Numbered from the stretch's first letter, positions 1 to 9,848 are shown. The stretch: 64,000 nt of DNA from Candidatus Scalindua sp. (GCA_031316155.1 JALDRB010000014.1:1-64000), one strand, 5' to 3'. Translations and numbers: made by a program. The notes: generated from the letters alone by a model not told the origin.

Positions 1-335
1 ACTAGATTACTCAAGATTGTTTGCTTTTATAAATCCGTTTAATCTAGAAGTAATCGTGAGGTTAAGGTGTATCTTTTAGCTTCTCGATTTCCTCTAGATT
101 ATCCAAGATTGTTTGCTTTTTAAAAATCCGTCTAATCTCGAAGTAATCGCGAGGCTAAACTATCTTTTTCAGCTTCAAGATTACCTCTAGATTACACAAG
201 ATTATTTGGTTTTTATAAATCCGTTTTATCTTGAAGTAATCGCGAGGCTAAGGATTTTCTTTTTGCTTCTAGATTGCTAACGATTAATTTAATCACGATT
301 AATCCGTAAAAATTCTTGAAGCAAAATATCTCAAC
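1..335. repeat. Array of ~93-bp intergenic repeats, block 1
   Basis: Three successive units are visible, one cut by the window edge, one near 78-158 and one near 171-251, with a 93-bp period, followed by a degenerate copy to about 335. Each unit begins AGCTTC, has a middle close to TTTATAAATCCGTTT and ends GCGAGGCTAA. The left arm is built of 11-bp words like TACCTCTAGAT and the right arm of their reverse complements such as TAATCGCGAGG, so each unit can fold into an imperfect hairpin. The block lies just upstream of the O-antigen-ligase-like gene. The same family recurs at 11.4, 14.7, 15.6, 16.5, 17.3, 19.6 and 23.4 kb. Function is unknown. Confidence 0.85.
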
Positions 336-386
336 AAAACATTATCGAAGGTTAACTTTCTACTCGCAAACCCGTAACTCACAATA

Positions 387-1745
387 GTGTCAAAAATAGT
401 AATCATTTTCGTGCTGACCTACCTGGGAGGCATATTTGCTGCTATCTTAATCGATGGAGCGTACGGCATTTTCTTATATGAGATTGAATATTGTGTAAAT
501 CCAAGATCCCAATGGTGGTATGGAAACTTACCTGATCTTAGATATTCTTTTATTATCGCGATTATTACATTCGCAGGATTCTTGATGAGGATAAGAAAAT
601 ATTCTCAAAATCGTATTTTTGCTGCTCCACAAACTAAATGGTTGTTATCTCTAACTATCCTAATGGGCCTGGTCTCCTTTATTGCCGTATGGCCGGAAAA
701 ACATAAAGAAATCTATATAAATCATTTAAAAATAATGGGCTTTGTCTTCCTTTTATATAAAATGATTGATACACCCCAAAAGTACGAAAAAATGATTTGG
801 GCTTTTTTGATCGGCTGTTTTTATTTGGGGTGGGTAGCTCATTCACTGGGAAGGACAGGTTACGGAAGATTAGAGGGAGTCGGGCCTTCTGATTCTCAAG
901 AAGTAAACTCATTAGCCGCGATATTGATTACTCCCATCCCGATTTTAATTTTTTACATAATCGAGGGAAAGAAATATTGGCAGAAAATTGCCGCATTAAT
1001 TTTTTTGGCCTACATTATGGATGGAGTCATTTTGACTACCAGTCGTGGTGCATTTTTGGGTTTGGTAGTTTCCTTACTCTATTTTTCGTATTTTATATTT
1101 TTTAAACGCGTCAAAAATTTTAAATTCAAGATGAAAATGGCGTTTGGGCTTGTTTTGGGTCTTATACTGTTTTATCAATTGACAGATGTAACATTCTGGG
1201 AGAGGATGACCACTTTAAAGCACGTTGAAGTTGGAGAGCGAGAGCTTGTTGGTGCTGAGGGAGGAGCTCACAGAACATCCTACTGGTTTAAGGGGCTGGA
1301 CCTGGTAAAAGAGTATCCTCTAGGCGTAGGCGGGTGGGGTTATCTTTATCTCAGCCCACAGTTTATTTCAGAAGACGATCTTGTTCAAGAAGCAGGAGGA
1401 ATGAGGGCTCCCCATTCAACCTGGATTGATGCCCTTGTAGACTATGGCTACATCGGTTTTATACTTTTTCTAGGTATGATTTTCTCATGTTTCAAGTTGA
1501 GTAGGAAAGTCAGGAAGCATCTTCTTCACACCAAGAATTATTATTTATACTACCAGAATGTCGCAATAGATGCCGGTTTCCTTGCTTTTTTAGGTGCCGG
1601 GACTTTTATCGACAGGTTTTATGCCGAGACCATGTATTGGTTTCCGGCATTTTTGGCCTGCTTTGCCAATATCTATCTCTTAAAAGGATATTCTTCTAAT
1701 GGAGAGAAAATTTTCAATGAAATTGATAAAAAAAAACCGGAATAG
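387..1745 (+). CDS. O-antigen ligase / polysaccharide polymerase-like membrane protein
   Basis: This 452-residue protein is hydrophobic throughout, with roughly ten membrane segments. A longer periplasmic loop contains HSTWIDALVDYGYIGF near residue 342, and TTSRGAFLGL lies near 215. Both are typical of the Wzy_C / O-antigen ligase superfamily, and GRTGYGRLEGVGPSDS near 155 resembles the O-glycosylation ligases associated with exosortase loci. Such proteins transfer or polymerise lipid-linked glycans at the periplasmic face of the inner membrane. The start chosen is GTG at 387. The repeat block lies just upstream and polysaccharide genes follow, which supports a role in exopolysaccharide or protein glycosylation. 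Exact substrate cannot be told from sequence. Confidence 0.8.
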   Translation: MSKIVIIFVLTYLGGIFAAILIDGAYGIFLYEIEYCVNPRSQWWYGNLPDLRYSFIIAIITFAGFLMRIRKYSQNRIFAAPQTKWLLSLTILMGLVSFIAVWPEKHKEIYINHLKIMGFVFLLYKMIDTPQKYEKMIWAFLIGCFYLGWVAHSLGRTGYGRLEGVGPSDSQEVNSLAAILITPIPILIFYIIEGKKYWQKIAALIFLAYIMDGVILTTSRGAFLGLVVSLLYFSYFIFFKRVKNFKFKMKMAFGLVLGLILFYQLTDVTFWERMTTLKHVEVGERELVGAEGGAHRTSYWFKGLDLVKEYPLGVGGWGYLYLSPQFISEDDLVQEAGGMRAPHSTWIDALVDYGYIGFILFLGMIFSCFKLSRKVRKHLLHTKNYYLYYQNVAIDAGFLAFLGAGTFIDRFYAETMYWFPAFLACFANIYLLKGYSSNGEKIFNEIDKKKPE

Positions 1746-2152
1746 TTCTTCGCAAATGACATAATTAACTTACTCTCATGCTATAAGTCAGAAATGAATG
1801 TAGCAAATTGAGAAAAAATTATTACTGCTGCAAATAGGGCACATAGTCGCATTGGCCAAGTCTTGTTGAAATAATCCAGCGAAGAGTGTCTTTATAGAAA
1901 ACTTGTTAATAATTCCTACCCGGCCAATGTTAGTAGGGTTTGAAGCTTTGTGCTACTTCAACCTTTGCTGCTAACACTTCCAAAAATTCTTTTAGCCTAA
2001 GCTACACAAAAATAGGTTAATCTGGAAGAAATTTTGAGGCAGAATATTTTTCGCAATTGCTTCTAGATTAATAACCATTAACCAAATTATTAATCACTAA
2101 TTTTTTATCATGAAAGGCTGTATGTCTGCGTTTTTTCTATTGGAAATTTACA
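1746..2152. other. Intergenic spacer with a decayed copy of the 93-bp repeat
   Basis: No coding region is convincing here. An imperfect hairpin of about 16 bp per arm sits near 1928-1977. From about 2005 to 2070 words such as TTTAGCC, GAGGCAG and TGCTTCTAGATTA look like a worn copy of the intergenic repeat family. The stretch ATTAACCATTAACCA just upstream of the next gene is matched in part before the secreted-protein gene at 9.9 kb. Confidence 0.4.
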
Positions 2153-2959
2153 ATGCATGAGAACTATATGAAAAATATTACACTTAATCAACAGAAAGCT
2201 TTGGGTATGTTTAAGAAACTCCATTTCAAGCCTGGCATCCCTGCAGGGAAAATTACGGCTTTTATGTTAAAACAAAAATATATTCCTCCGGATTTTTTTT
2301 ATGAAGCATTATTGACAGAATTAGTTACCAATACTTCTGTCTGGTTAGATGTTGGATGTGGTAGAAATTTATTGCCTCATGATTATGAATTGTCAAAAAA
2401 TTTATCAAATAGAGCTAAGTTACTGGTTGGTATTGACCCAGATCTGAATATAAATGATAATGTATTTGTTCATATGAAAAAACAAGTATGTTTGGAAGAT
2501 TTTGAAACCTCACAAAGGTTTAATTTAATCACGCTGAGAATGGTGGCAGAACATGTCGAATCTCCTGTTAAATTTGTCAGAAAAATTGCGAGACTAACCG
2601 AATCAAGTGGATTAATTGTAATTTATACAGTAAATAAATTTGGATGGGTTCCTTTTTTGACTTATATTACTTCTTTTAGAATTCATCTTTTTTTTCAAAA
2701 GATATTATGGGAAGTTGAAGAAGATAAAGACACTTTTCCCACATATATGCGAATGAATACGAAGAAGTGTTTAAATAAGGTATTTATTAAAAACGGTTTC
2801 GAGCCAGTTTTCTTTAGTTATTTAGAAGAAGCAAGTATTTTTTATAAGTTATTTAAACCATTGTTTTGGCTCGAAATAAAATTTCAAAAACTATTGACTT
2901 TTACTGGATTAGATATGTTTAAGAATAACTATCTTGCAGTTTATAGAAAACTAAAATGA
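2153..2959 (+). CDS. Class I SAM-dependent methyltransferase
   Basis: The 268-residue protein has a Rossmann-type SAM-binding motif, LDVGCGRNLLP near residue 65, followed by GIDPDLN at the end of the second strand and RMVAEHVESP near 125 as motif II/III. This layout is that of the Methyltransf_11/23 families. Two starts are possible, ATG at 2153 and ATG at 2168; neither has a strong Shine-Dalgarno. The location between an O-antigen-ligase-like gene and a second methyltransferase suggests modification of a sugar or lipid-linked glycan. The acceptor is not evident. Confidence 0.8.
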   Translation: MHENYMKNITLNQQKALGMFKKLHFKPGIPAGKITAFMLKQKYIPPDFFYEALLTELVTNTSVWLDVGCGRNLLPHDYELSKNLSNRAKLLVGIDPDLNINDNVFVHMKKQVCLEDFETSQRFNLITLRMVAEHVESPVKFVRKIARLTESSGLIVIYTVNKFGWVPFLTYITSFRIHLFFQKILWEVEEDKDTFPTYMRMNTKKCLNKVFIKNGFEPVFFSYLEEASIFYKLFKPLFWLEIKFQKLLTFTGLDMFKNNYLAVYRKLK

Positions 2960-3041
2960 TTAATGGTTCACTTGTTTTTTAAATTTATTAGCTAGGTTTG
3001 TGGTGGGAATTATTCCGTTATAAAAGACTTCGAGGTTAAAA

Positions 3042-3827
3042 ATGGATGATATTTCATTAGAAGAAAATAAAGAAAAACTAAGACATGATAAAGAATATAA
3101 GAAAGTGGAAAACGAAAATCTTTTCATAGAGCCGATACATTATCAGAAATTTGAAAAAATAAAAACTCACATACATTGTTATACGTATGCAGTAAAAAGC
3201 TTAGGTGACATTAAAGGGCAAAAAGTTCTCGATTTAGGATGTGGCACTGGATGGTTTTCTGTAATACTTGCCAAGAGGGGGGCTGTTGTTGAAGGTATTG
3301 ACATATCTACAACTGCTATTGAAATTGCAAAAAAAAGAGCAATCATTAATAGCGTATCAGATATTGTAAGGTTTAGAGTAATGTCATTTTACAATTTAGA
3401 TTTCCCTGATGAATACTTTGATAAAATTATTGGATTATCCGCACTTCACCACATGAGTGATAAAAAGCTGTTGTGCAATTCTCTGTATAAGATATTGAAA
3501 CCATACGGTAAGGTAGTCTTTAATGAACCTTTCGGAAATAGTACGATTCTTGAAAGATTAAGGTTATTTGTTCCAATTGCTGTTCAAGAAGAAGATAGGT
3601 CTCACTGGAATGAACAGGTAAAATATGAAGACTTAGAACCCTTTAAGGATAAATTTTATGTAGAATGTGAAGAATTTCAATTCTTTTCAAGGCTTGATAG
3701 AATCTTCAAACAAAAGTGGATAATCAATTTTTTAGGAATCTTCGATGTTAAGTTCTTAAAAATGTTTCCATTCTTAAAAAAATATGCCAGAGATATAGTA
3801 ATAATATTGCGCAAAAATAATATTTAA
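3042..3827 (+). CDS. Class I SAM-dependent methyltransferase
   Basis: The 261-residue protein carries the canonical SAM-binding motif VLDLGCGTGWFSV near residue 61 and VEGIDIS as the acidic end of strand beta-2, then IIGLSALHHM near 140, all standard for the Methyltransf_11 superfamily. A GAGG sequence precedes the ATG at 3042. Only 15 bp separate it from the flippase gene, so the two are probably co-transcribed. A glycan-modifying O-methyltransferase role is inferred from context. Confidence 0.85.
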   Translation: MDDISLEENKEKLRHDKEYKKVENENLFIEPIHYQKFEKIKTHIHCYTYAVKSLGDIKGQKVLDLGCGTGWFSVILAKRGAVVEGIDISTTAIEIAKKRAIINSVSDIVRFRVMSFYNLDFPDEYFDKIIGLSALHHMSDKKLLCNSLYKILKPYGKVVFNEPFGNSTILERLRLFVPIAVQEEDRSHWNEQVKYEDLEPFKDKFYVECEEFQFFSRLDRIFKQKWIINFLGIFDVKFLKMFPFLKKYARDIVIILRKNNI

Positions 3828-3842
3828 AAAAGATATTTTGTA

Positions 3843-5327
3843 ATGATTAATCAATATAAAGACATCCTAAAACATGCAATTATTTATGGTTTGACAGGGT
3901 TATTAGGTAGAGCTTTAGGATTCTTGATGATTCCGATATATACGAGATATCTTACACCAGCAGACTATGGAGTTATAGAAATCCTTGATGTTTTTGTTTC
4001 TATAATAGGTGTACTTGTTTGCATGGGAATTAGCATGTCTGTATTCAAGTTTTATTACAGCTATGATAGCAAAAAAGAAAAAAATGAAGTAATAAGCACA
4101 GCAATCATTTTCACTTTTCTTATAACTGGTGTATTTGTGTTTACAGGTGTTATAAATCGAGAACTTTTATCAAATCTACTTTTTCAAACAAATGCTTATA
4201 CAAAATATATTAAAATTGTACTATTTACATTTCTTTTTGATAATACATTTAATATTTTGCTAGCATTCATACGAGCACAACAAAAGTCATTGCTGTATAC
4301 AACTATTTCTATTGCCAGGCTACTAATAGGTTTGGGTTTAAATATTTATTTTGTTGTTTTTAGAGGAATGGGAGTTCTTGGTATTTTGTATAGCGGTTTA
4401 ATAATGAGTTGTTCAGGATCTATTTTATTAATGGTTTATGTTATAAAAGAGGTTGGAATTAAATTTTCGATAAAAAATTCAAAAGAGATGATGAGATACG
4501 GTTTACCTCTGGTTCCTTCATCAATTGGCATGTTTGTAATTCATTTTGGGGACAGGTTCTTTTTGCAACGATTTTCTGATTTGTCCCAAGTTGGATTATA
4601 TTCTATCGCATATAAGTTTGGTTTTATGATTAATTTACTGATAGTCCTTCCTTTTTCTCTGGTGTGGGATGCCAAGATGTTTGAAATAGAAAAGCAAGAC
4701 GATGCTAAGCAGGTTTATAAAAGAGTATTCACATACTTTATGTTCCTTTTAATATTTAGCTTTACCGCCATTACAATATTAATTAAGGATGCTATGTCAA
4801 TTGTTGTTGACGAAAAATTCTTTGATGCATATAAAATCGTACCTTTTATTGCATGTGCCTATGTATTTAACGGATCTTGTTACATGTTAAGAATTGGTCT
4901 TTATTTACGTAAAAAGACAGAGTACATTGGCATTGTAACAGCTATTACTACTTGTGTTACAATCGTAATTTATTATATTTTAATACCATCTATGGGTGCT
5001 ATGGGTGCTGCAATATCAACTCTTTTGTCTTTTCTGTTCTGGAATGTTCTGACTTATGTCGTTAGTCAAAGAGTTTATAAGATTCGTTATGAATGGGGAA
5101 GAATTGCGAAACTCTGTTTAACTAGTATATTGTTGATATTCTTTTCCGATTTGATATATTTTGATCATTGTCAACTAAGCTTTTTGTTAAAGAGTTTTAT
5201 AATTTTATTATTTCCTTTGATTTTAATTGCTCTATATTTTTATCAGAAGCCAGAAATTGATCTAATTAAGAAAACAGTTCTCAAACTAAGTAACTCTTTA
5301 CGCTTGATAAAAATCACTACAAAATAA
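3843..5327 (+). CDS. Wzx-type polysaccharide flippase (MOP superfamily)
   Basis: This 494-residue polytopic protein has about 12-14 predicted membrane helices. Its amino end, with YGLTGLLGRALGFLMIPIYT and YLTPADYGVIEILD, is characteristic of Polysacc_synt / MATE-like flippases of the RfbX-Wzx type. Such proteins move undecaprenyl-linked repeat units across the inner membrane. It closely follows the methyltransferase gene. Its stop codon TAA lies inside the 10-bp direct repeat that flanks the downstream insertion sequence, so the IS landed exactly at the gene end and leaves the protein intact. Confidence 0.85.
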   Translation: MINQYKDILKHAIIYGLTGLLGRALGFLMIPIYTRYLTPADYGVIEILDVFVSIIGVLVCMGISMSVFKFYYSYDSKKEKNEVISTAIIFTFLITGVFVFTGVINRELLSNLLFQTNAYTKYIKIVLFTFLFDNTFNILLAFIRAQQKSLLYTTISIARLLIGLGLNIYFVVFRGMGVLGILYSGLIMSCSGSILLMVYVIKEVGIKFSIKNSKEMMRYGLPLVPSSIGMFVIHFGDRFFLQRFSDLSQVGLYSIAYKFGFMINLLIVLPFSLVWDAKMFEIEKQDDAKQVYKRVFTYFMFLLIFSFTAITILIKDAMSIVVDEKFFDAYKIVPFIACAYVFNGSCYMLRIGLYLRKKTEYIGIVTAITTCVTIVIYYILIPSMGAMGAAISTLLSFLFWNVLTYVVSQRVYKIRYEWGRIAKLCLTSILLIFFSDLIYFDHCQLSFLLKSFIILLFPLILIALYFYQKPEIDLIKKTVLKLSNSLRLIKITTK

Positions 5328-5333
5328 TGAAAT

Positions 5334-6348
5334 AGGCTTATCCGCTTGACTCCCGTAACCCCAATATGTAGTATAGCGGGGTATGGAGGATTATCCGAAA
5401 ACGATTTTTGAATTTGAGAAAAGTTTCACGACGGAAGAAGAATGTCGTAAGAACCTTTATAAGATGAGGTGGCCTGAGGGGTTTTGTTGTCCTCGTTGTA
5501 AACATCGTAAAGCCTGGGTCACAAAAAGAGGGCTTTATAGATGTGCCAATTGCGATTTTATGGTTTCTGTCACAGCCGGTACGATTTTTCAAGGTTCACG
5601 ACTCCCTTTGTGTTTGTGGTTTCGTGCAATTTGGTACGTTGTCAGTCAAAAAAACGGCGTCAGTGCTCTTGGCCTTCAAAACGTATTGGGGCTTAAAAGG
5701 TATGAGACGACATGGATATTGCTTCATAAACTGCGTACTGCCATGATTCGTCCTGGCCGTGAACGACTGTCTGGAACCGTAGAAGCTGATGAGACATATA
5801 TTGGGGGCGAACATCCAGGAAAACGTGGCCGAGGTGCCGCAGATAAATCCTTGGTTTTTATAGCCGCTGAAGATAAAGACAACAAGATTGTGCGTATTCG
5901 CCTTCAACGTGTAGTTGATGCATCGGCTAATAGTTTGATACCTGCGATTCAAGACAGCATTCAACCTGGAAGCGTAGTTCGAACAGATGGCTGGAACGGA
6001 TACAATGGGTTGGCCGCTAAATGCTATAAACATTTTGTAGTTCGTCGAACTGATGATGTTGGTGAAAATATGCATCCTCTTGTTAACAGAGTTGCTTCGT
6101 TACTAAAAAGATGGTTGCAAGGAACACATCAAGGTGCTGTGAGAAAATCTCATTTAGACTATTACTTGGATGAATTTACCTTCCGTTTTAACAGAAGGAC
6201 TTCTCGCTCTCGTGGAAAACTTTTCTACCGCCTTGTTGAACAGGCTGTAACTATTAAGCCTGTTACTGGTAATAATATACGTGGGGGACATATTGGGTCA
6301 TAACAATTCACAAGATATTGTACCTACGGGAGTAAAGCGGATAAGCCT
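5334..6348 (+). mobile_element. Intact IS1595-family (ISXO2-like) insertion sequence
   Basis: The element starts AGGCTTATCCGCTTGACTCC and ends with the inverse of AGGCTTATCCGCTTTACTCC, giving inverted terminal repeats of about 24 bp with one mismatch near the centre. The flanks carry the same 10 bp, ATAATGAAAT, at 5324-5333 and 6349-6358, which I read as the target-site duplication. IS1595 elements usually duplicate 8 bp, so the 10-bp repeat is slightly odd. One transposase gene fills the element. Intact ends, duplication and reading frame suggest recent insertion. Confidence 0.9.
5383..6303 (+). CDS. IS1595-family transposase (zinc ribbon + ISXO2-like DDE domain)
   Basis: The 306-residue protein has an N-terminal zinc ribbon, CPRC near residue 34 and CANC near 52, followed by the ISXO2-like catalytic domain. 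Acidic residues occur in GTVEADETYIGGE near 127 and VVRTDGWNGYN near 205, and the carboxyl end has the family signature FRFNRR. These match the DDE/DDN-type transposases of IS1595 elements, which cut and paste DNA using a metal-dependent RNase H fold. The gene is uninterrupted and sits inside clear terminal repeats, so it is probably active or recently so. It begins 49 bp inside the left end. Confidence 0.9.
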   Translation: MEDYPKTIFEFEKSFTTEEECRKNLYKMRWPEGFCCPRCKHRKAWVTKRGLYRCANCDFMVSVTAGTIFQGSRLPLCLWFRAIWYVVSQKNGVSALGLQNVLGLKRYETTWILLHKLRTAMIRPGRERLSGTVEADETYIGGEHPGKRGRGAADKSLVFIAAEDKDNKIVRIRLQRVVDASANSLIPAIQDSIQPGSVVRTDGWNGYNGLAAKCYKHFVVRRTDDVGENMHPLVNRVASLLKRWLQGTHQGAVRKSHLDYYLDEFTFRFNRRTSRSRGKLFYRLVEQAVTIKPVTGNNIRGGHIGS

Positions 6349-6434
6349 ATAATGAAATTGGTAAAAAAACATGTTTATCACACATGAAAGTTATCAACTA
6401 CAGCCCTTAAGTATTTCTTATAAATACTCATAAC

Positions 6435-7682
6435 ATGTACAAGTTATTATTGTTATCACATTTCTTTCCTCCGTATACAACAGCCCAATCTAGAATTAAT
6501 ATTGCAACTGTATATACAATGCAGGATGAAGGCATTAACACTATTGTTGTCTCCTCTGAGGTACCAGGTAACCGTGTTGATAATGTTTTTCTTAAACTTA
6601 CGGATGACATTTTGATGTATAGATACAAAAGTATTAAATTTGATACCTTTTTTTATAAATTACGTAGTAAATTTAAAATACCTCCAAGTAAGGAAGTCTT
6701 TAGTGGGTTATCAAAGTGTATGCTCTTGACTGCACAAAAGGCTATAAAAAACAATAATGGGATTGATGCTGTTTATTCTATTTCTTCTATAGGCGATGCT
6801 CACAAAGTAGGCATGTTAATTGCCAAAAATTATAGAATTCCTTGGATAGCTGAATTTCAAGACCCATGGTTGGAAAATCGTACTTTAATGCAGTGGATGA
6901 AAGATTTTTCATTACCAACTTATTTTAATTATTGGCAAAAGAAAACTGAAATCTTTTTAAAACAAATTGTTCAGAAGGCACAGCTAATAGTTACTGAAAG
7001 TAAAGGGCATAGAGATTCTTTAGCGAATAGGGCTAAAATATGGGGGATTAATGATGATAAAATAGTTTATTCCTATTTAGGTTCTGATCAAAGAGTAATC
7101 GATAGATTGGGTACCCCTAGTGTTTTTGAAACGATTAAAGATTCTAACATTCCAAAAATAGGTTTCTTAGGAGAAGTTTATCATGGTTATGAAAAAAGAG
7201 TTCGACAGCTTATTCATTGTTTGTATAAGTTAGAAAAACAAGGTTTGCAATTTTGTTTTATTACCATAGGCTCATCTTTGCTACCCCAATTAGCATCTCA
7301 AATAGGTTTTACTAAAATATTGCCTTTATATCGTTTATCTTACAGAGAAGCAATGGGCTTAATTAGTACATTAGATTGGGGATTAACAATTCCATCGAGC
7401 GAGATAAATATTAATAGTAAAATGTTCGATTACTTGCAAGGAGGATGTAATGTGCTCGTCTGGGGGTGTCCGAAAGGAGAAATGGCAACAGTTGTTAAAA
7501 AATACAATTGTGGAATAGCAATTGATGACGGCAATGAGGAAAAAGCATTAAAAGATTTCAAGGATTGTATTATAAATACCCAAAAAAAAGAAACATTAAA
7601 TTATGATGATGCATGGTTTACTCGTAAAAATTGTTTTAAACCAGTAATAGACAAAATCTTTGATTTATTATCTAATACTTAA
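6435..7682 (+). CDS. Glycosyltransferase, GT-B fold (GT4-like)
   Basis: The 415-residue protein starts with LLLLSHFFPPYTTAQSRIN, the common GT-B opening in which a PP-x-x-x-(A/G) loop binds the donor region. It has WIAEFQDPWLENR near residue 138 and an N-terminal Rossmann domain of about 200 residues followed by a second beginning near KIGFLGEVYHG. The region FDYLQGGCNVLVWG near 335 corresponds to the nucleotide-sugar-binding end of GT4 enzymes, though the classical E-x7-E is weak. The likely job is transfer of a sugar during polysaccharide assembly at the cytoplasmic face. Before the IS inserted it would have lain about 110 bp after the flippase gene. Confidence 0.75.
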   Translation: MYKLLLLSHFFPPYTTAQSRINIATVYTMQDEGINTIVVSSEVPGNRVDNVFLKLTDDILMYRYKSIKFDTFFYKLRSKFKIPPSKEVFSGLSKCMLLTAQKAIKNNNGIDAVYSISSIGDAHKVGMLIAKNYRIPWIAEFQDPWLENRTLMQWMKDFSLPTYFNYWQKKTEIFLKQIVQKAQLIVTESKGHRDSLANRAKIWGINDDKIVYSYLGSDQRVIDRLGTPSVFETIKDSNIPKIGFLGEVYHGYEKRVRQLIHCLYKLEKQGLQFCFITIGSSLLPQLASQIGFTKILPLYRLSYREAMGLISTLDWGLTIPSSEININSKMFDYLQGGCNVLVWGCPKGEMATVVKKYNCGIAIDDGNEEKALKDFKDCIINTQKKETLNYDDAWFTRKNCFKPVIDKIFDLLSNT

Positions 7683-7998
7683 GCCGAACAATTTATATTT
7701 ACAAAAAACCTAAAACCTCACTAAAAAAGCGACAGCAATTTATTAGAATACATTTTCGAAAAAACAAAAACTATCACCCCGTAAGCGAGGAAAGTATTAT
7801 GAAGAAAAATGATTTCAAAAGCATATACTGACCACCAGTAATTAGTAGACAGTTGATTAACTGAGATTAGAAAGAAGAACCATATAAAGCTAACAAATAG
7901 GCTATTACGAGACAAAAAATACTTAGGGTCATTAAAATTATTCTTTTATATATAAATATAAGAAGTTTATATACGATTGTTGACGTGTTCTTGAGGTT
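7683..7998. other. Intergenic spacer, no supported gene
   Basis: This AT-rich 316-bp gap has only a short minus-strand open frame (7721-7915) rich in Phe, Tyr and Trp, which might be a fragment of a membrane protein but has no motif. I see no convincing promoter or terminator. Confidence 0.4.
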
Positions 7999-8933
7999 AT
8001 GAGTTTATTATCGTTTATTATACCTACGCTTAATGAAGAATCAAATATATACAAATTGCTAGAAAGCATAAGGCTTAATATGGGAAGCAAACATACATAC
8101 GAAATTATAGTAGTAGACAATGGTTCAACTGATAACACAGTTCTAATTGCAGAAAAATACGCAGAAGTATATATTGTTCCTAACAGAACAATAGGTTATC
8201 TAAGGAACTTTGGTGTTAATAAGTCAAAAAGTAAAATTTTAGTGTTCTTAGACGGTGATGTTTATCTTACATCAAAGTGGATAGAAAATTTGCCAAATAC
8301 AATAAATTTGCTAAATAATAATCACTTGATCATTACAGGATCGAGATGTGGCATAAGTGAACAGCCTTGTTTTATTGAACGTGTGTGGTTTAAACCTTTA
8401 TTAAATGAAAAAGCAAATTATATTAACAGCGGACATTTAATAGTTACTCGTTATCTTTTCGATATCATTGGAGGATTTTCTGAGAATCTAGTTACTGATG
8501 AAGATTATGATTTTTCGAAAAGAGCACAAGAATTAGGCGCATCGTTACTTAATGACCCTAGATTAGAAGTTGTACACGAAGGATATCCAAAAAATATTTC
8601 TTCTTTGTTAAAAGAGAGATATGGCATGGAAAGGATGACTTTAGAAGTATAAAGCACGTTATAACTTCAAAGGTTTCAATCCTTACCATCATGTATTTAC
8701 TATTACATTCAATGATTTTTTTGTCATTTTTTTTTAATAATTGTTTCCTAAATATTATATACCTAACAATTATATTAACCTTTATATGCTTTTTATCAGC
8801 ATTAGTTAAGTATAAGAAGCCTATATCTGTTGTTCTTTTTAATACCATGATATATTATTTTTATTTTGCAGGCAGATCTATTGCACTAATTATTTTTATA
8901 AACCACAAGATTAAGAGAGTATTGGTGAGATAA
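7999..8933 (+). pseudogene. GT2 glycosyltransferase, frameshifted near 8622
   Basis: The first 217 residues are a GT-A domain of family 2: SFIIPTLNEESNIYKLLESI at the start, VVDNGSTDNT near 37, FLDGDVYLTSKW near 90 as the DxD metal site, and GGFSENLVTDEDYDFSKR near 160 as the acceptor and catalytic-base region. The frame then stops at 8652. In another frame the expected continuation appears from 8622, WHGKDDFRSIKHV, followed by two hydrophobic segments, ending at 8933. One missing base near 8621 would restore a protein of about 310 residues. It could be a true pseudogene or a sequencing indel. Confidence 0.8.
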
Positions 8934-8945
8934 GCACTCATCATG

Positions 8946-9092
8946 GCATTAGCTCAAAACATTTTGCATCCTTATTTGTCTGAATTCTGTTGCCGTTTTA
9001 ACAGGCGCTTTTGGCGAAACCAACTTTTTGATCGCCTGGTTTATGCTAGCTTATTCTCAAATATTATTACTTTTTATGAACTAAGTATATAA
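8946..9092 (+). pseudogene. Remnant of an IS1595/ISXO2-like transposase carboxyl end
   Basis: In one open frame the translation includes HPYLSEFCCRFNRRFW and QLFDRLVYASLFSN and ends at a stop at 9090-9092. This is the conserved tail of ISXO2-like transposases (FRFNRR motif). It differs in wording from the tail of the intact IS at 5.3-6.3 kb, so it derives from another element of the same family. No start, catalytic core or terminal repeat remains. Confidence 0.75.
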
Positions 9093-9848
9093 ACATTTAA
9101 ATTTTTAATTTATTATGGGAATATTAACAAGAAGGTTTATTAAAAATATTTGCACTAACAATTACAGAAATAATTGAATTAACACTTCACTTCATTCCTT
9201 TATGTAGAAAGGCGTAATTTTAAGTATTTCCTCTAAAGTAACATACTCAAGAGAGGATATTATTAAGAGTTGTAAATGGGTTCAAATGCAAATCTTGAGT
9301 TATTTCCTGCAGTATAACAAAGACACATTTTGATCATTTTTACAACAGATCTCCTTCTGTTCAAAATTGAATTTTATAGAAATACTTTGGAAACATTTAC
9401 ATAAAAAAAGTTATAGTTTGCGAAACAGAAGAGTTGTGAGATATTTTCAGGAAATATGGCATTAGATTATGTGCACATATGTATTTCGATTCAGCCAAAA
9501 TATGCAGTTTAAACAGTGGGCTTTGAACTTAAAAAGATTAATAAGTACATGGCTAATCAGGAGAAACTTGAGAAAGACAGTGAAGAAGGTAAATTTAAAA
9601 TAGGTTTAAATTGCTGTCTTTGAGACAGCTCATAACCTACAAGTTCCCCTTTTTGGAAAGCGTATGGCTTTTCCTTCATTCATGGTATGCTGTGTCTAAT
9701 AACATTTGATTTTCATACACTAATAGTATCAAAATGCGATTAAAAAAATACATTTATTTTCACTATTTCCTGATTTAAAAAAAATGACGTAATACAAGTC
9801 CTTACTTTCATTGAATTCTTAGATCTATTACCATTAACCACAAAGTTT
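9093..9848. other. Decayed mobile-DNA spacer
   Basis: Apart from the IS200-like fragment listed separately, this 750-bp stretch has no gene I can support. It is AT-rich, contains many stops in all frames, and is bounded by a transposase relic on the left and a sigma-54-type promoter on the right. Confidence 0.45.
9456..9623 (+). pseudogene. Probable IS200/IS605-type TnpA fragment
   Basis: Reading from the ATG at 9456 gives DYVHICISIQPKYAV, then a stop, then TVGFELKKINKYMANQEKLE to a stop at 9621. This resembles the HUH-transposase motif region of TnpA (H-V-H followed by SIPPKYSV) joined directly to the carboxyl helix that normally follows the catalytic Tyr (TVG...I.KYI..QEK), so the middle seems deleted. 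The match is short, and I keep it as a moderate call. Confidence 0.5.

Noticed and set aside
1..335. CRISPR array at the left edge
   Set aside because: The units are diverged along their whole length and there are no unique spacers between identical repeats; cas genes are absent.
679..912. Minus-strand open frame within the O-antigen-ligase gene
   Set aside because: It is opposite a well-supported membrane protein, has no ribosome site and no motif.
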